Assembly: GCF_963678635.1 (NCBI RefSeq)
Contig: NC_087065.1
Span: forward strand, 60,352,754 to 60,416,753
DNA: 64,000 nt
Direction of reading: 5' to 3'
Source of the DNA: Symsagittifera roscoffensis
Taxonomy: Eukaryota > Xenacoelomorpha > Acoela > Convolutidae
Position 1 is the stretch's first letter. Each line of letters starts with the position of its first letter. The position numbers and the translations under genes are program-made. Shown here piece after piece: positions 33,612-45,800 of this stretch. Below the pieces are notes generated by a model. That model saw only the letters and a program-made list of their open reading frames with translations. It did no database searches and was not told the origin of the DNA.

Positions 33612-34777
33612 CAACGGAGAGCAGTCGACAAAATGGGTGGAGTGATGATTCACCGGATCGAACACAAATGAGAGAAAAAGGAAAAAACCTTAGGGAGAGG
33701 TTTGGCAAGCATGCCTGAAAACTAAAGTTGAAACTAAAACTGTTCATTAAAACTTTGGCTAAATTGATGAGTTGATAAATTTTACATCTACGTTTTAAAA
33801 TTTATTTGTGGTTGCCCGAATGAGATAGGGACCAGTTTGAGTTTATGTAAGTTATATAAGTTTGTTTCTTTCTGTCTGGGGACCTGCTGTCGTGACCTTG
33901 CGATCTCTATCGTCTGGTACGAGCTAAAACAGAAAGCTGCAGTAAGATTTAGATTTGATGCCTTACAATTGCTTTACAATTATTCTTTTTCTTCTATACA
34001 TTCCACTACTTCAACAGAAATAATTGTTCTCCAGAGAAAAAACAAATTGTTGTTTTATTATTTTGGAAAACTTGAGCGCATCAAAATTAAGTATCCATTT
34101 TTTTTCAGTGTACGCGACTGAAGGCTAAGGTAAAAATTACTGAGTTAAGTATGGGGAAATCATAACTAATGAAAACTGCTTTTGCTCATCAGTGAAAGCA
34201 AATAGTGAAAATCATAAGGGGATAAAATGGATCTACTAGAAATCAAACCGAAAATCACAAGTTTGAAAAGCAAAAATCATCCGGTTTTGATAAACTAGTG
34301 TTCTGTTTGTTGAATCAAGCTTATAGACAGTCGTGATTTGGTTGGCAAGTACATCTAAGGTTAATTAAATTTTTATTTTTTTTTCGTGTTTTTCATTAAC
34401 ACCTAAGAAAAAATTGAAACGCGTTGGAGCAGTTTTGGGGGCAATGCTTTTGTAGTAACCCAGGGCAAAATCTACGAAATAAGCATCAACGATAGAGTTA
34501 CTGTTTTACGTCAAATTTGAGGTTTTTAGTCGCATTCTGCAAAATTTGTTTTCCGGAACTTTGTTTTCTCTGATCTAGAATAAACTATGTGATTCTCAAT
34601 ATTCTAAAGCATGCCTAAAGTTCAAGTTGTAGGGCTGGGAGAGTAAATGTTTTAAAACAAGACAAAAAACTCGTTATTAAAACAGAATAAAAAAACGGTG
34701 TTTATCATATGAAATTGTTTACCGCTAAAAACTTAATTTACTTGGTTAAAGTACTTTTAAAGTTTGGTAACATAGGA

Positions 34778-34976
34778 GTATTTAGACAACCGAGTAATCA
34801 GACTTGTCAGTAAGCAGACAAACACTATATTAACAAATCAGAAAATCGAGATGAGAAAGCAAACTAATGAATTAATTAATGATCAATTATTAGTTTCTTT
34901 CTCAATTTGATTCTGAGTTGGTACTTTAGTATTTGTCTGCTTACTGACGAGTATGAAGATGCGGTTGTCTAAATAC
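34778..34976. mobile_element. Near-perfect hairpin (foldback) element
   Basis: Ends are GTATTTAGACAACC and its complement GGTTGTCTAAATAC. Inner blocks GTCAGTAAGCAGACAAA and GAGAAAGCAAACTAAT are also mirrored (TTTGTCTGCTTACTGAC, ATTAGTTTCTTTCTC). At about 199 bases with no ORF it fits a miniature inverted-repeat element. Target duplication was not seen. Confidence 0.75.
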
Positions 34977-36356
34977 AGACTGAACTCCGAAAGTTTTTTA
35001 CCGCTCAAGCTCCTCAATGAGGCGGGGTTTTTAAATAGTTTTAGTTGATATTGCACTCAGCTAGAAAACTCCCAACGACAGGAATGACTGATGGAAAATT
35101 AATATAAGCAAAAAGCGGCTAAAATGAGGGAAAAAATAGCATTTTTTTTACCGTAAAGTGAACAACTGTGAGAAAAACAATAAAACTTGTTTTTTTTTTT
35201 TTGAAAAAAAAAAACGCTGTTTAATTGATTTTTTCTGCAAAAACCCTGGTAAGTTATTGTTACGACTATTGAAAACGCCATTTTGGGAATCAAATTTCAA
35301 AAAATGTCTGCAAAAAAATGAATTTGAATTTTTGAATGTTGTTCATTTAGTACAACATGGATAGTCATTTTGCTGTGTGTAAGATCCGGACTTTTTTGCT
35401 GCGTCAAGGGTTTCTGAAATTTCATCTAAAAAGCTTTGGTAAATGAATCAGACCTATGCGCAAACACCCATTTTTCTATAATTACAACTTACCTTGCAAA
35501 CTTAGTTTTTCGCGGAAAGCCTAAACTAAATAATAATAATACCTAATTAATAGTGCCTAATAATTTGTTTAATATCTTACGTGTGTTTGATAAAAGTCTA
35601 CCTTTTCGTTCATATAGGGATTTTTTCGTTTAGGGATCAAATCAAGTGATTCCGTATTGATTTGTTAGCTGTCCTCTCAGGTGCCTTGCGTATGTTTTCT
35701 GCTCTAACTTATTTGGTGCTAAACTTAAATCAGATAAATCAATTTGTCTTCTTCTTAATGAAATGCGAGCTCAAACTCCCATTTTGCGTTGATTTAATGT
35801 GAAGTGCTTTCACTGAGACTGCTTCAGAGGTCCAGCACCAACCACGCATATCAGGTAAACGTTAATCGAAAACTGAAATGATAGCTTGCATTACGTGATA
35901 GTGGTTCGGATAAAGTGTGTTTTATAAGGATAAGCAGAAAGCACAGTGTGCTGGTAACTAGTTGGGGATTGTAGATCCCATTTTTGTGTCAATTTTTTTT
36001 GGTCTATCAAAATATTTTGTTTTTGGGTTGATTATTCAGACGTCTTTACAGTGAAATATTAAACAGACTGTGGGTAACTAAGTTGGGGCGGATATAATCA
36101 GGTGTAATTCCTCAAGACGATCCTAAATCAAATTTCGTATCAGGCAAAATACAAATCATGTCAGTATGCTAAAAAGACGTTGTCTGCTGTGACCCATTCA
36201 TATGTCGACCGAAATTATACTTGCTCTAATTTTGGTAAAAGTCTCAAAAATCAATATGACACTTTTTGAAGAAAAAAAAAACAGGTTGAGTCAACAGTTT
36301 CAATTCATTCGTCTTCAATGGTCATATGGTCAAAATTTGGTAGAGTAACCGCCCCC

Positions 36357-36362
36357 TTTAAT
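36357..36362 (-). terminator. Candidate polyadenylation signal, distal end of mucin-like gene
   Basis: ATTAAA on the minus strand, about 180 bases beyond the stop at 36541. Confidence 0.3.
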
Positions 36363-36540
36363 CTATCTAGTGCAGTAAATCTTTAACTGAGGTCGGCAGT
36401 TTCAGTTGTGGAGTCAAGTGATTCAGATTCTTCGAGTGAGTCAGTCAAGTATTTTTAAATCTTTAACCGATTTCCGAATCCTAGAAAAATAGTATTGCTA
36501 ATCGCGCATTTTTTTGTTACTTTGCGGCTTTTTTCCACGT

Positions 36541-36881
36541 CTAGTAGTCGTATGCTCCGAAGAAGGGGTTCGCATCTTGAATGGCCTCGACATTGTGGAA
36601 CACCTCCTCGACGTTCGCTTGATGATCAAAGGAGCTCTGTCCGATATCGAAGGCAGCAGCCATCGAGTCAATAAGTACTGGTAGGTAGTCGTTCTTGGCC
36701 GACGCAAAGAATTCAGACTGTCGGATGAATCGGGTTCCGTACATGAAACCGATGATGGTGATGTCATCCTCCTCAATGAAGCTGATCTTAGATGTGGATC
36801 CAGGTACCAGGCCATCGTGACTGTACCTCTTCAAAATGGCGCCTGTGGGCTTCTCTGCCTGCTCGCCATTCTTATTTATTT
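36541..36881 (-). CDS. Mucin-like terminal exon: C-terminal extension, part 3
   Basis: Acceptor TTTTTACAG, phase 1 in, stop TAG at 36541-36543. It encodes about 112 residues with ISFIEEDDITIIGFMYGTRF and ending NPFFGAYDY. Acidic and aromatic, with no Cys. I do not recognise a domain. Confidence 0.75.
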
Positions 36882-39800
36882 CTGTAAAAATTATCAATTT
36901 GTGTAAAACAGCTGAAAATTTTTGACCCTCATAAAAAAATTTTCATAAAAATACAAGCTGAAATAATGATTTCAAAACCAAATTTTTCGAGGGAAATTTT
37001 TTAAGCGGCCAAAAAAATGAGGCAAGAAAAAAACAAGGAAAACAGTTGTGGACTCACTGTCGTATCTGGCTACGAGCACTCTGAGATCCTTCTGAGGTGT
37101 GTTTTTGAGGAGAATCTCTTCGGCTATCACTCCCGAACTGGAGTCGTGAGAGACTGTGGCCTTAGACCCCTCGCACCCAGTCTCGCCCGCGGCAATGTCT
37201 CCCTTCAGCACTATTGCTTCACCCTGTTACAGAAAAATAATTGTTACTCTCAGTTCAGTGCTATGAAAAATAATTATGAGCCGTTTTTACTTGGTTCACT
37301 CAAAATTGCAAATCTTCAAGCCACCAGTGCTCAGCAATTCTATGTAAATGCTGAAAAAGTCTTTGATTATAAATTTTTTCAAAACGTCATTTTCATCCGA
37401 AAAAAAAAATCATTTTTCATATAAAAAAAGTGCGTTTCTCCACTTCCTAAAGAACAAAAACAACTCGCATTATGAAGTGAACTCATGATACATCAAAGTA
37501 ATTACTTCAAGCTCGATCGAAAATAATTTATGACTTGAGGGAACAGACAAAAGAATCAACAATTTCCACTGCCTATTAGCTAAAACTATTATCATGAAAA
37601 AACTGAACGATTTATATGTAATTTTTCATTATGACTAAACTAAAAATTGAAAAGCCTATTGATGGTAGGAATTCGATTTCATAGGCCCGTACGAGAGCTC
37701 ATTGCCTTAATGAGTAATTATATTCAAACATATTCATCTATAATTAAAGAAAAACCTAGTTGAAAAAAGGGTAGCCGGTTATTGTGCAAATAGCACAGAA
37801 TGTTCCAACCATAGTCAATTTGTTTTTCAAATTGGTGTCATTTTTCTGTGTAAAACGCTAAAAAGATCTGTACGAAAAAACAGAATTTAGGCATACTCGA
37901 CTGTCATAGTCAAATTGGCGAATTGGAAAACAGCTTTTGTAGAAGAAGACTGAAAAGTTTTAATAAAATTGAATAGAACAGAATAGAATAGAATAGAATT
38001 ATAAAAAATTTCATAAATTTTTTCTAAATTTTTCGTAGTTTTTTTGAAATTTTGAAATTTTGATTCTCAATATGGCACTAGGAAACTCTATAAATTAACT
38101 TTGCTCGAGTACAAATAAGTTTTCACGGCTTGAATAAGCTTCTGTAAGGCTGTACGCTGACTTTATTTTCTCAAAAATAGACCAAAAATCAAAAGTTGTA
38201 AACCGGTTTTTCTCGACACTGATCTTTCATTGTTGCTCTTCTTTTGTTCTTTGATTTTCTTTGATTGTTCCGACAAAATTTTAACATGTTTAATGACTTG
38301 TCTCTGGAAGCCAGGAACATACAGACACAAAACTGTGCTCCTATCCAGTGCACAGTTTGGCCTCATAATGCCCGAAAACAAAGCTCCTGCACATTTTTCA
38401 AATGTTTGGAGAAAAAAAAGGAAGAAAAAAAAAACACAGGCGAATACAAAGATCCTCCGCATTTTTCAAACGGTCGGAACAATTATTTAAATAGTTAATC
38501 ACCAATCCGTCATATATTTGAAAACAAATTGCTCAGTTCAATCAAACTTTGAGTACAGTTTCACAAAGTCCTTCTTGTAACAAGGCAAAATTCAACTAAC
38601 CTTACAACACGTTTTGTTGTATTATAAATTAAAATTTGATTTGGTTGTACTTTATCAAAACATATTTGAATAAAATATCTGATCTTTGCTATCACACTGC
38701 AATTCCAACCAACTTTTTTTGATTTTTTTTCTGATAAAAAACCATAATTTCAAGTTCAACGAAGAGATGAGAAGCAATTTTTCTTTTCGATCTAAAAATT
38801 GGCATTTAATTCAAAAACTGCCATTGCTATTGTGGGTATTTGACGTTGATTTTTTTCAGATCAACCATGATGATTGACACCGCTCTGCGAGTGACTAACA
38901 AAAATTATTATTCCGGCCACTTGCTGGTAAATATGGCTTTTTGACTGTTTTTTACTCGGCATAAACACCACGTGTTGTTTGGCCACTAATGGAGTAAAGT
39001 AGTATCGAATAGATGGCCTCGTGGAAAAATCTGCCACCGGTACCCCAATCCCCCCCCCCCCCCCCCCCTCCGTGTTTGGCAAAATGCTTTTTTTAGGATC
39101 AAAACAGAAGTATGATTGATTACAAATTAATGACTAAACTGAAATCCAATTAAATCAGCTGACATCGTGGCTCGTAATTTCTTAGTTTCTGTTCTGCGAA
39201 ATTTTTAGATGTTGAGTTGCAAAAATTAGTAGGCCGTGAGTTCAGTGAGCTGGTTTGATTTCCTTCAGAGCTACAAAACTATGATATACGTACCTCGAAA
39301 GTGTCTTCGCAGATGAAGTAGATATCCAGACTAACGTCATTTGCGACCGTCCATTGCAGCGAGAACAGAGTGTCATTTTCAGCTGGTTGCTGGACCATGT
39401 CGAAGTAGTGGGATCCCTGCTGGATATCGCGTTGGTTAATCGTGCCCTCCACTGGGAAGTAGCCCGGGCAATCTACAGAGTACTGGTCGCCAATGTAGAC
39501 CACAGCTACATCCACAGATTGGCTCCCTGAGAGGGTTCCAGAGGATGTGACGTTGGCTCCGTCGAACTGGAAGCGACAATTCTTCAATGGAGACGCGGTC
39601 TGGTAATCCCAGAACGAGAATCGGAAGTCATCCACCACTCCCGTCTCGGCCGTGTTAACGGTCACGTTATCAGCTGGAAACAAAAGATATCTAGCCGCAT
39701 TCCATCATTTCATTATAATATCATGTTTATTATTGTATTATCTTTTATCTTACATCATCTAGCAAGTTAATTTAATTGAACAATATATGTAGTCTCGTAC

Positions 39801-42800
39801 ACTTAAATAGATATTACGTTTCATCATGAAAGTTGGTCCATTTCTTAAAAATCGAAACAAAAAAGCTGCTAAGGCTTCATTCATAACAGAAAATTGCAGG
39901 AATATTAGAACTATATTTGGATTTTTTAAACGTTAATGAAGCATTTAAAGTATTGCTGAGTTTGAAGAAGCCAGCATAATACAAGCATAAGACTGATTGA
40001 GTTATGAAGAAATATCCGGAAAAGAAGAGACAAATATTTTGGATGCTAACCCTCATCACACATGTTGCACAGACACTCCTTCTGTGCTACCGGGACATCT
40101 CTGTTCACGATAACATCCCTGCGCAACACTGGAAGCGACTCCATACCGTCATTGGCCAACACAAGTTCAGTTTTGAACACCAAACATTTGAACTCCACTG
40201 TCTTTTTGATGATCTCCTTCGACTTGCAGCAGTTGCACTCCTCGTCAGGGTTCCGATCGGCGTGGAATAGGTCCATGATTGAGGTACTCCTGCCGCACTC
40301 TCCCTCACACCAGGCGATCGGAACAAGGTCGCTGCTTTCGCACAGGAACATCTCGGACTCGCCGTCATCGTTGGCTGAAAAAACCCATCAAACCTTGAGA
40401 ATAATTATTTAAATGCATCTATACACACTTTTAATCCAACAATGGTGGATTCCGCAAAAAAAACAAGCAATAGTGATCTGAGATCAATTGTGTTTTGTGT
40501 TGGCAGTAAAGAAATTATCAAATATGAACGATTGAAGGATTTAACTAATTATTTGAATGATTGAGTAAGAGCTTTTAAAAAACAGTCGTCCTAATCAAAT
40601 GAGACTCGTTCAGACTACGAGTTTGTTCAGATCAAGAGATTCGTTTAGATTCGTTCAGATCAAGCGTTTGTTACTTCTACTCGGAAAATTTGGTCTAGCT
40701 GCAAAAAGAGTATCGATATTTCACACGTATCGCGACGTATGAAATGGAAGGATGCCTTTGGTTTTTTAGTCCTTTTTGAGCGTATAGAGATAAACCTCTT
40801 CCTCTCACCTATAGTATTGAAAGGCAGCTAAGACACCTTCAAAAACTTTATGGCTTTCCGACCAACAATTGATGCCGCTAATAGACCTTGACCATAATGG
40901 GAGCTGGGATATAAATGAACTGAGGACGAAACAGAATTGAGGACGGGAAGATGGGTGGGATTTGGGGGTTAATTTAATTGTGTCTTTATGTACAATGACT
41001 CACTGTCTTCGAATGTAGTAGTGAGGTTGCGAACATCGTGGTGTAAATCGCAGCACACTTCAATCAGCGCACACCTGGTTCCACACTTCTCTTGTTGTAT
41101 CATCACTGTGCCTGTCTCGTCCTTATACATCTGTTAAAAAACATAGAGTCGTCATTAAATCAATCATACTGATGCCAAAATAAATTAAAAACTTAAGCCA
41201 TAAATTATACCAAAGAGTCACACATGTAATTCAATACATTTTAACTATATTGACAGGGACGGATCTAAAATTTTCTCGATGGAGGAGGTTATATTTCCCA
41301 GAAGTTTTCGAACCAATTTTAGGTCGACCAAAATGATCATCTGAAGTCCCCTAAAAACTTTAAAGACCCTGTTTTTTTTCAAATTTTTCTGCGCCACATT
41401 GAACTAATTGAAAAAAAAAAACCAAAAATGGCATTTTTGGCTGTTTATGGGAGGCATTTTTGTTTTTTTTTTGGACGGTTTTCACAAAAAAAATCTTGCT
41501 TTTTGGTGCGCGCTCCCAAAATCTGCAGAAATCAAATACTTTTTTGGCTGAAAATTTTTTGGATGAAAACTCATAATTGAATTGAGGTGTAACACCTACT
41601 GTGGATTTCGAGTGGATGACACTATTCTGACGCCTGTAACATTGTAAATACGAGAACACCTTATTCCAAAAAATTGTTCTTTCTTGGATTTTTTGGAAAA
41701 TCGATTTTTTGAAAATCTGCGTCAAATAATTGGAAAGCTTGAGTTTTCTGTTTTTTTTGGAGCTTGATTTTCATGAAGAAGTAAATAATCGATAATCAAA
41801 CGACTTTTACAACTAATCGATCGAAATCGATCAGACGCGCTGAGCTAATTAATGCACAGCCTTATGGTCGAAACATTATCATGAAAATTTTCAATTTTCC
41901 TCTCTTTTTTTCAGATTCCAGGTTTATGGAGTTGAGGTGGCGGTTTTATTTGAGACTTCCTACCTCCTGGCACTCCTCGAGGGTGACGTCAGTCTCGGAG
42001 GATATGTAGTCGATTGTTCCGTACTCATCTGCACAAATAGCCTCCATACAGTCGCTGTCCTTCGCCTTGCTCATCTCCGCATCAGGAACGGTGAAGTTCA
42101 TAATGGTCTCACCCACTCCCTAAAAATCACAATCACTATTGCAACCAATTCTTCATACACTTGCCAAAAATCTTTTTGTTGCATTTTTTTGCTTTGTTTT
42201 TCATCTCTATGAAGCTAGCGTTATCATGCTTCGAATATTTGCGGCAACTTTTAAGAACAAGATATCGAGTAATAAGCTGAAAAGTTGATGAAACACTTAT
42301 GATATGAAAAGCATGCTTGGAAATTAGAACCTCGGTTATTGAATTTTGAGCAATTTTTTTTAGAAACAACGAATTCTAAGGTGTAAAAAACAAGCCAATT
42401 CATAAACGAACCAAAAATGAGCAGCGTATAAACTAGCCGGATATTTGGTTCATTTGTGCAGATAATTGTTTGATTCTTCTCAACTGATACAATTATTAAA
42501 AAATTACAATATAACTGCTCAATAGTTTCAGTTATTTGATATGATAGCTGGTTCATACTTCGCCTGGTTTAAATACCAACTAATGACTTATAATCCGTGA
42601 ACGAGGTTAGCTAGACTGGTGATAGATGACTTACATATTCTACTCCGTTGTAGCTGCATCTGCATCCATAAGTCACGTTCATCTTTCCCGCATCACACTT
42701 GCTGAAAAAAAAACATCAATGAAAATTAAAGAGGAGTAATTGGTTACTATGTAGATAGCACAGAGTGTTCCGACGACTATTATCACTGCAAAAAATAAAC

Positions 42801-45800
42801 ATACCCTGCAAAAGCATAGCAGTGCAAAATCCTGATCAAGAAAAACAACAACTTTTTTTAAAATATTTTCCTTATTTCTTGACTTAAATCCACAGAGCAT
42901 TTTATAATTGAATGGCTAAAACAAGAGAATTTTAGCAGTCCTTTATAAATCAAGCAAGCATTGAGTGTGATCGATAATAAAGGTCATTTTTAGGGGGCTG
43001 TCTACTGATTTAGAAGGAATTGAGTCTAGAGTTGATTTGGCTGTGGTCGAAGGGAATTGTTGGGTAGTGAAATTTTTGTTGATTAATTAAAAGGAGTACC
43101 GCTGACTATTTTTCCAGAAAATGTTTAAAATTTTTTTCTCGATTTGCGATTTGCGGGATTAATGTAAATTTTTATCAAAGTTTGAGGGTTGGGTGCTTCG
43201 AAAACCGGATGTCGAGCTTAACTTTCTAATATTTCTGGTACATGGTGCATAAGGGTCACTGATCCATTTGTTAAGTCTTACAATAGGTCTTTCTTCGATG
43301 GGTTTCTTGATCTCAATACAAGGTATTAAAGGTGATGATATTTATCGAATACGCGCCTGCTGGATTGGGTAATTTGCACTCCCAGGGAATTTTGCAGATC
43401 GAGACCAAGTAAGCGTCTGGTCCTATTCTCAAAGATTAAATTTTTTGCTGATTGAAAATGCCAACCGAGAGACGATATATATTATTATCAGAGTAACGAG
43501 TAGCTTGATAGTTTTCTTATTCTATTCTGCATAGCCAGTATCAATTAGCATTTCTGAAGTTGATAGTACTTTTAATGGCTCCAGTCCTTAGTAAGGTATC
43601 CCCGGTCTTCTTATTAAGTAAAAAACTGGGTTGCCTGTGTCTACAGAGGCTGTAAAAAATGTTTGGCCCACTAATCTTGAAAAAAATGACTCTAGATTTT
43701 CGCGTTCTGATTGAGATGTATTGCACAGATTGATTTTTCCAATAATTTACTTTTTTTTAAAATAAAATTTCGACTTGATTATAAAGATTCAAATTTGAAT
43801 TTATGCGATGTTACTTGAGCGTAATTCTGTTGACATTTTCCTACTCGCTTTTCTTAGCGAGAAGAATAATCCGGATTTAATCCTCTGGTCGGTTTCTTGA
43901 AAAGTTACTTTTGATCCAATTTTTGACCGGTCTTTGTTTTTTCATTCAGTTTGATGGTTTTCCAAATTTCAGCCTGGGCTTTCGATTTTTTTTCTGTCAG
44001 GTTTATAGAAACTTTAGAAGAAAACAAGGACAACTGAATGGTGTGCAAAAAGCGCAGAATGGTCCAACTACAATTATTTAAGCAAAAAACTCAATTTACA
44101 GAAAAAAAATTCAAAAACGAGTAAAAAATGTCGATTTTTTTTCCCCAAAAATTCGAAGATTTTTTTTTTTATAGTTTACTGCCAATTTTTGATTAAACAT
44201 TGACTAATTTAGGTGAAAGAACTGAGGAACCAAAATGAAAACACTTCATAATTTCAGCTGAATTGAATTGAGATATCAACAAAATCGTCAAAATTCATCA
44301 AACTTCGTCTAATTTAATCTGAATACTGAAAATGTTTACACCCACTTTTCTCGAAATTGCGTGATGTGTTTTTGATTTTCCTTAATCCAAATCACGACCC
44401 AAATAGCTTGGTTTTCTTACCACACTTGAACTCACCTCAATGTGCATGAAATTTGGTTTCACGGAGCCAAAATCAACAGTCTTGATAACTGATGACGAAA
44501 AGACAACTGGGAAACAAAAGTCCATTTCGATCATAGCTTTAAGGTGAGTCTTTTCTAAACTTTAGGAGAGACTTGCCCAGCTTAAGCCACTTTAAACGGA
44601 CTAGAGCGACCATGGAGTATTCATTTCAGAAATTGGATATTGTGTGTACAGTTTTTCAAGGTGAATTTTTGTAATTTTACGAACAAGTGACAAGGTATTC
44701 CCAGTTCAGGAGTCAATGCACAGTCGTCCATATCGATCTCATCAGCTGCGAACAGTTGTATCACATTCCATGCCGCCTTTGATCCGGTGAATGCGGCCAG
44801 TTCCAGAGCTGACACTGATCGGTCCAGAAGCATCAGAGGCAAACTGCACGAGCACTCGTCCTTAGACACGCAGCTCTCGGTTACCATGTCGTAATATGTG
44901 CCCTCGGCACATACACACTTGTAGTCGGGCGTCAATCCTGTCGGCAGATGGTTCTCATGAGAATATAAACACCTACCCCCACCCAATATGGAACCAAATA
45001 CTTTTTTCCTCCAAAGCATACATCGTTCGAGAGACTAATAAGCCATTTTAGGTTATTTTCAAAAAAAATTCATAAATTCATTTTAAAATAAAAAAATGTA
45101 GCTATGCTACAATATTCCTCGAAAAAAAATCTTTTTTTTTTATATGATGCTACGATGCTAGATTTTTGACAAAAAATACGTGTAAATAAAACTTGTTTTC
45201 AGTTTCAATGATATCGCAAATACAAAAAATGATAGCTCGTGCCTGTAGGTACGTAGTCTTCGGAAGCTCCGGCAGCGCACAATTCAGGGTTGGTGGCTCC
45301 GAAACAAGTGTACTGACACCAGTTTTGACCCTTGTCTTCCACGAGTTCCTTGCCGGCACCCGCGTCACCTACAATCCAATGCAAGTTGTAGTTTAGCTGC
45401 AGAATATTTTGTTGCTGCTGCAAAATGTAGCAGATACTCTGGAGAAAAATCTTCAAAAAAAAACGATACAACCCAAACTTAAAAAAACTGACCAGAAAAT
45501 TAAGGAAAAAAAGACTTGAAAAACTGTAGAGTCTGCGTAGCAACAAGGCCTCGCTGTAAAACACAAGCTTTGATTGCGGGTTTTTCCGTAGCAAACATTA
45601 TTGTGCAAATGGTAGAAGTACTTGCAAGCAATCTGATGTTGGCATGTTCGAAATTCACACATGAGCTTCAATTTACAAGGTCAACACTAATAAACTAAGT
45701 CATAAAGTCATAGCGTTTTTGCCTAAATAATTCATCTTTGGGTTAGGCTTCTGGCTGCTTAGCTAAAATTATAATAAAAAAGTAGTATTGCTCGTACACT

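Larger units (their letters stand above)
33612..36540. other. Intergenic region between the Gypsy element and the mucin-like gene
   Basis: AT-rich non-coding DNA. The only structured feature is the hairpin at 34778-34976. A T/A homopolymer pair lies at 35190-35212. A minus-strand ATTAAA at 36357-36362 is a possible polyadenylation signal for the mucin-like gene. Confidence 0.55.
37570..39293. other. Intron of the mucin-like gene, no gene
   Basis: AT-rich. It includes a dispersed GCAAATAGCACAGAATG motif (37770-37810), a short AATAG microsatellite (about 37971-37998) and a run of 19 C at 39050-39068. ORFs are low-complexity Lys/Phe-rich chance frames. Confidence 0.6.

Noticed and set aside
33140-33747. 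Overlapping Ser/Phe/Arg-rich ORFs on the minus strand
   Set aside because: Shadows of the Lys/Glu-rich tail of the Gypsy-type element on the plus strand.
41360-41725. 121-codon Lys/Phe-rich minus ORF
   Set aside because: Translation of T-rich and A-rich runs in a MITE-bearing intron; no conserved pattern.
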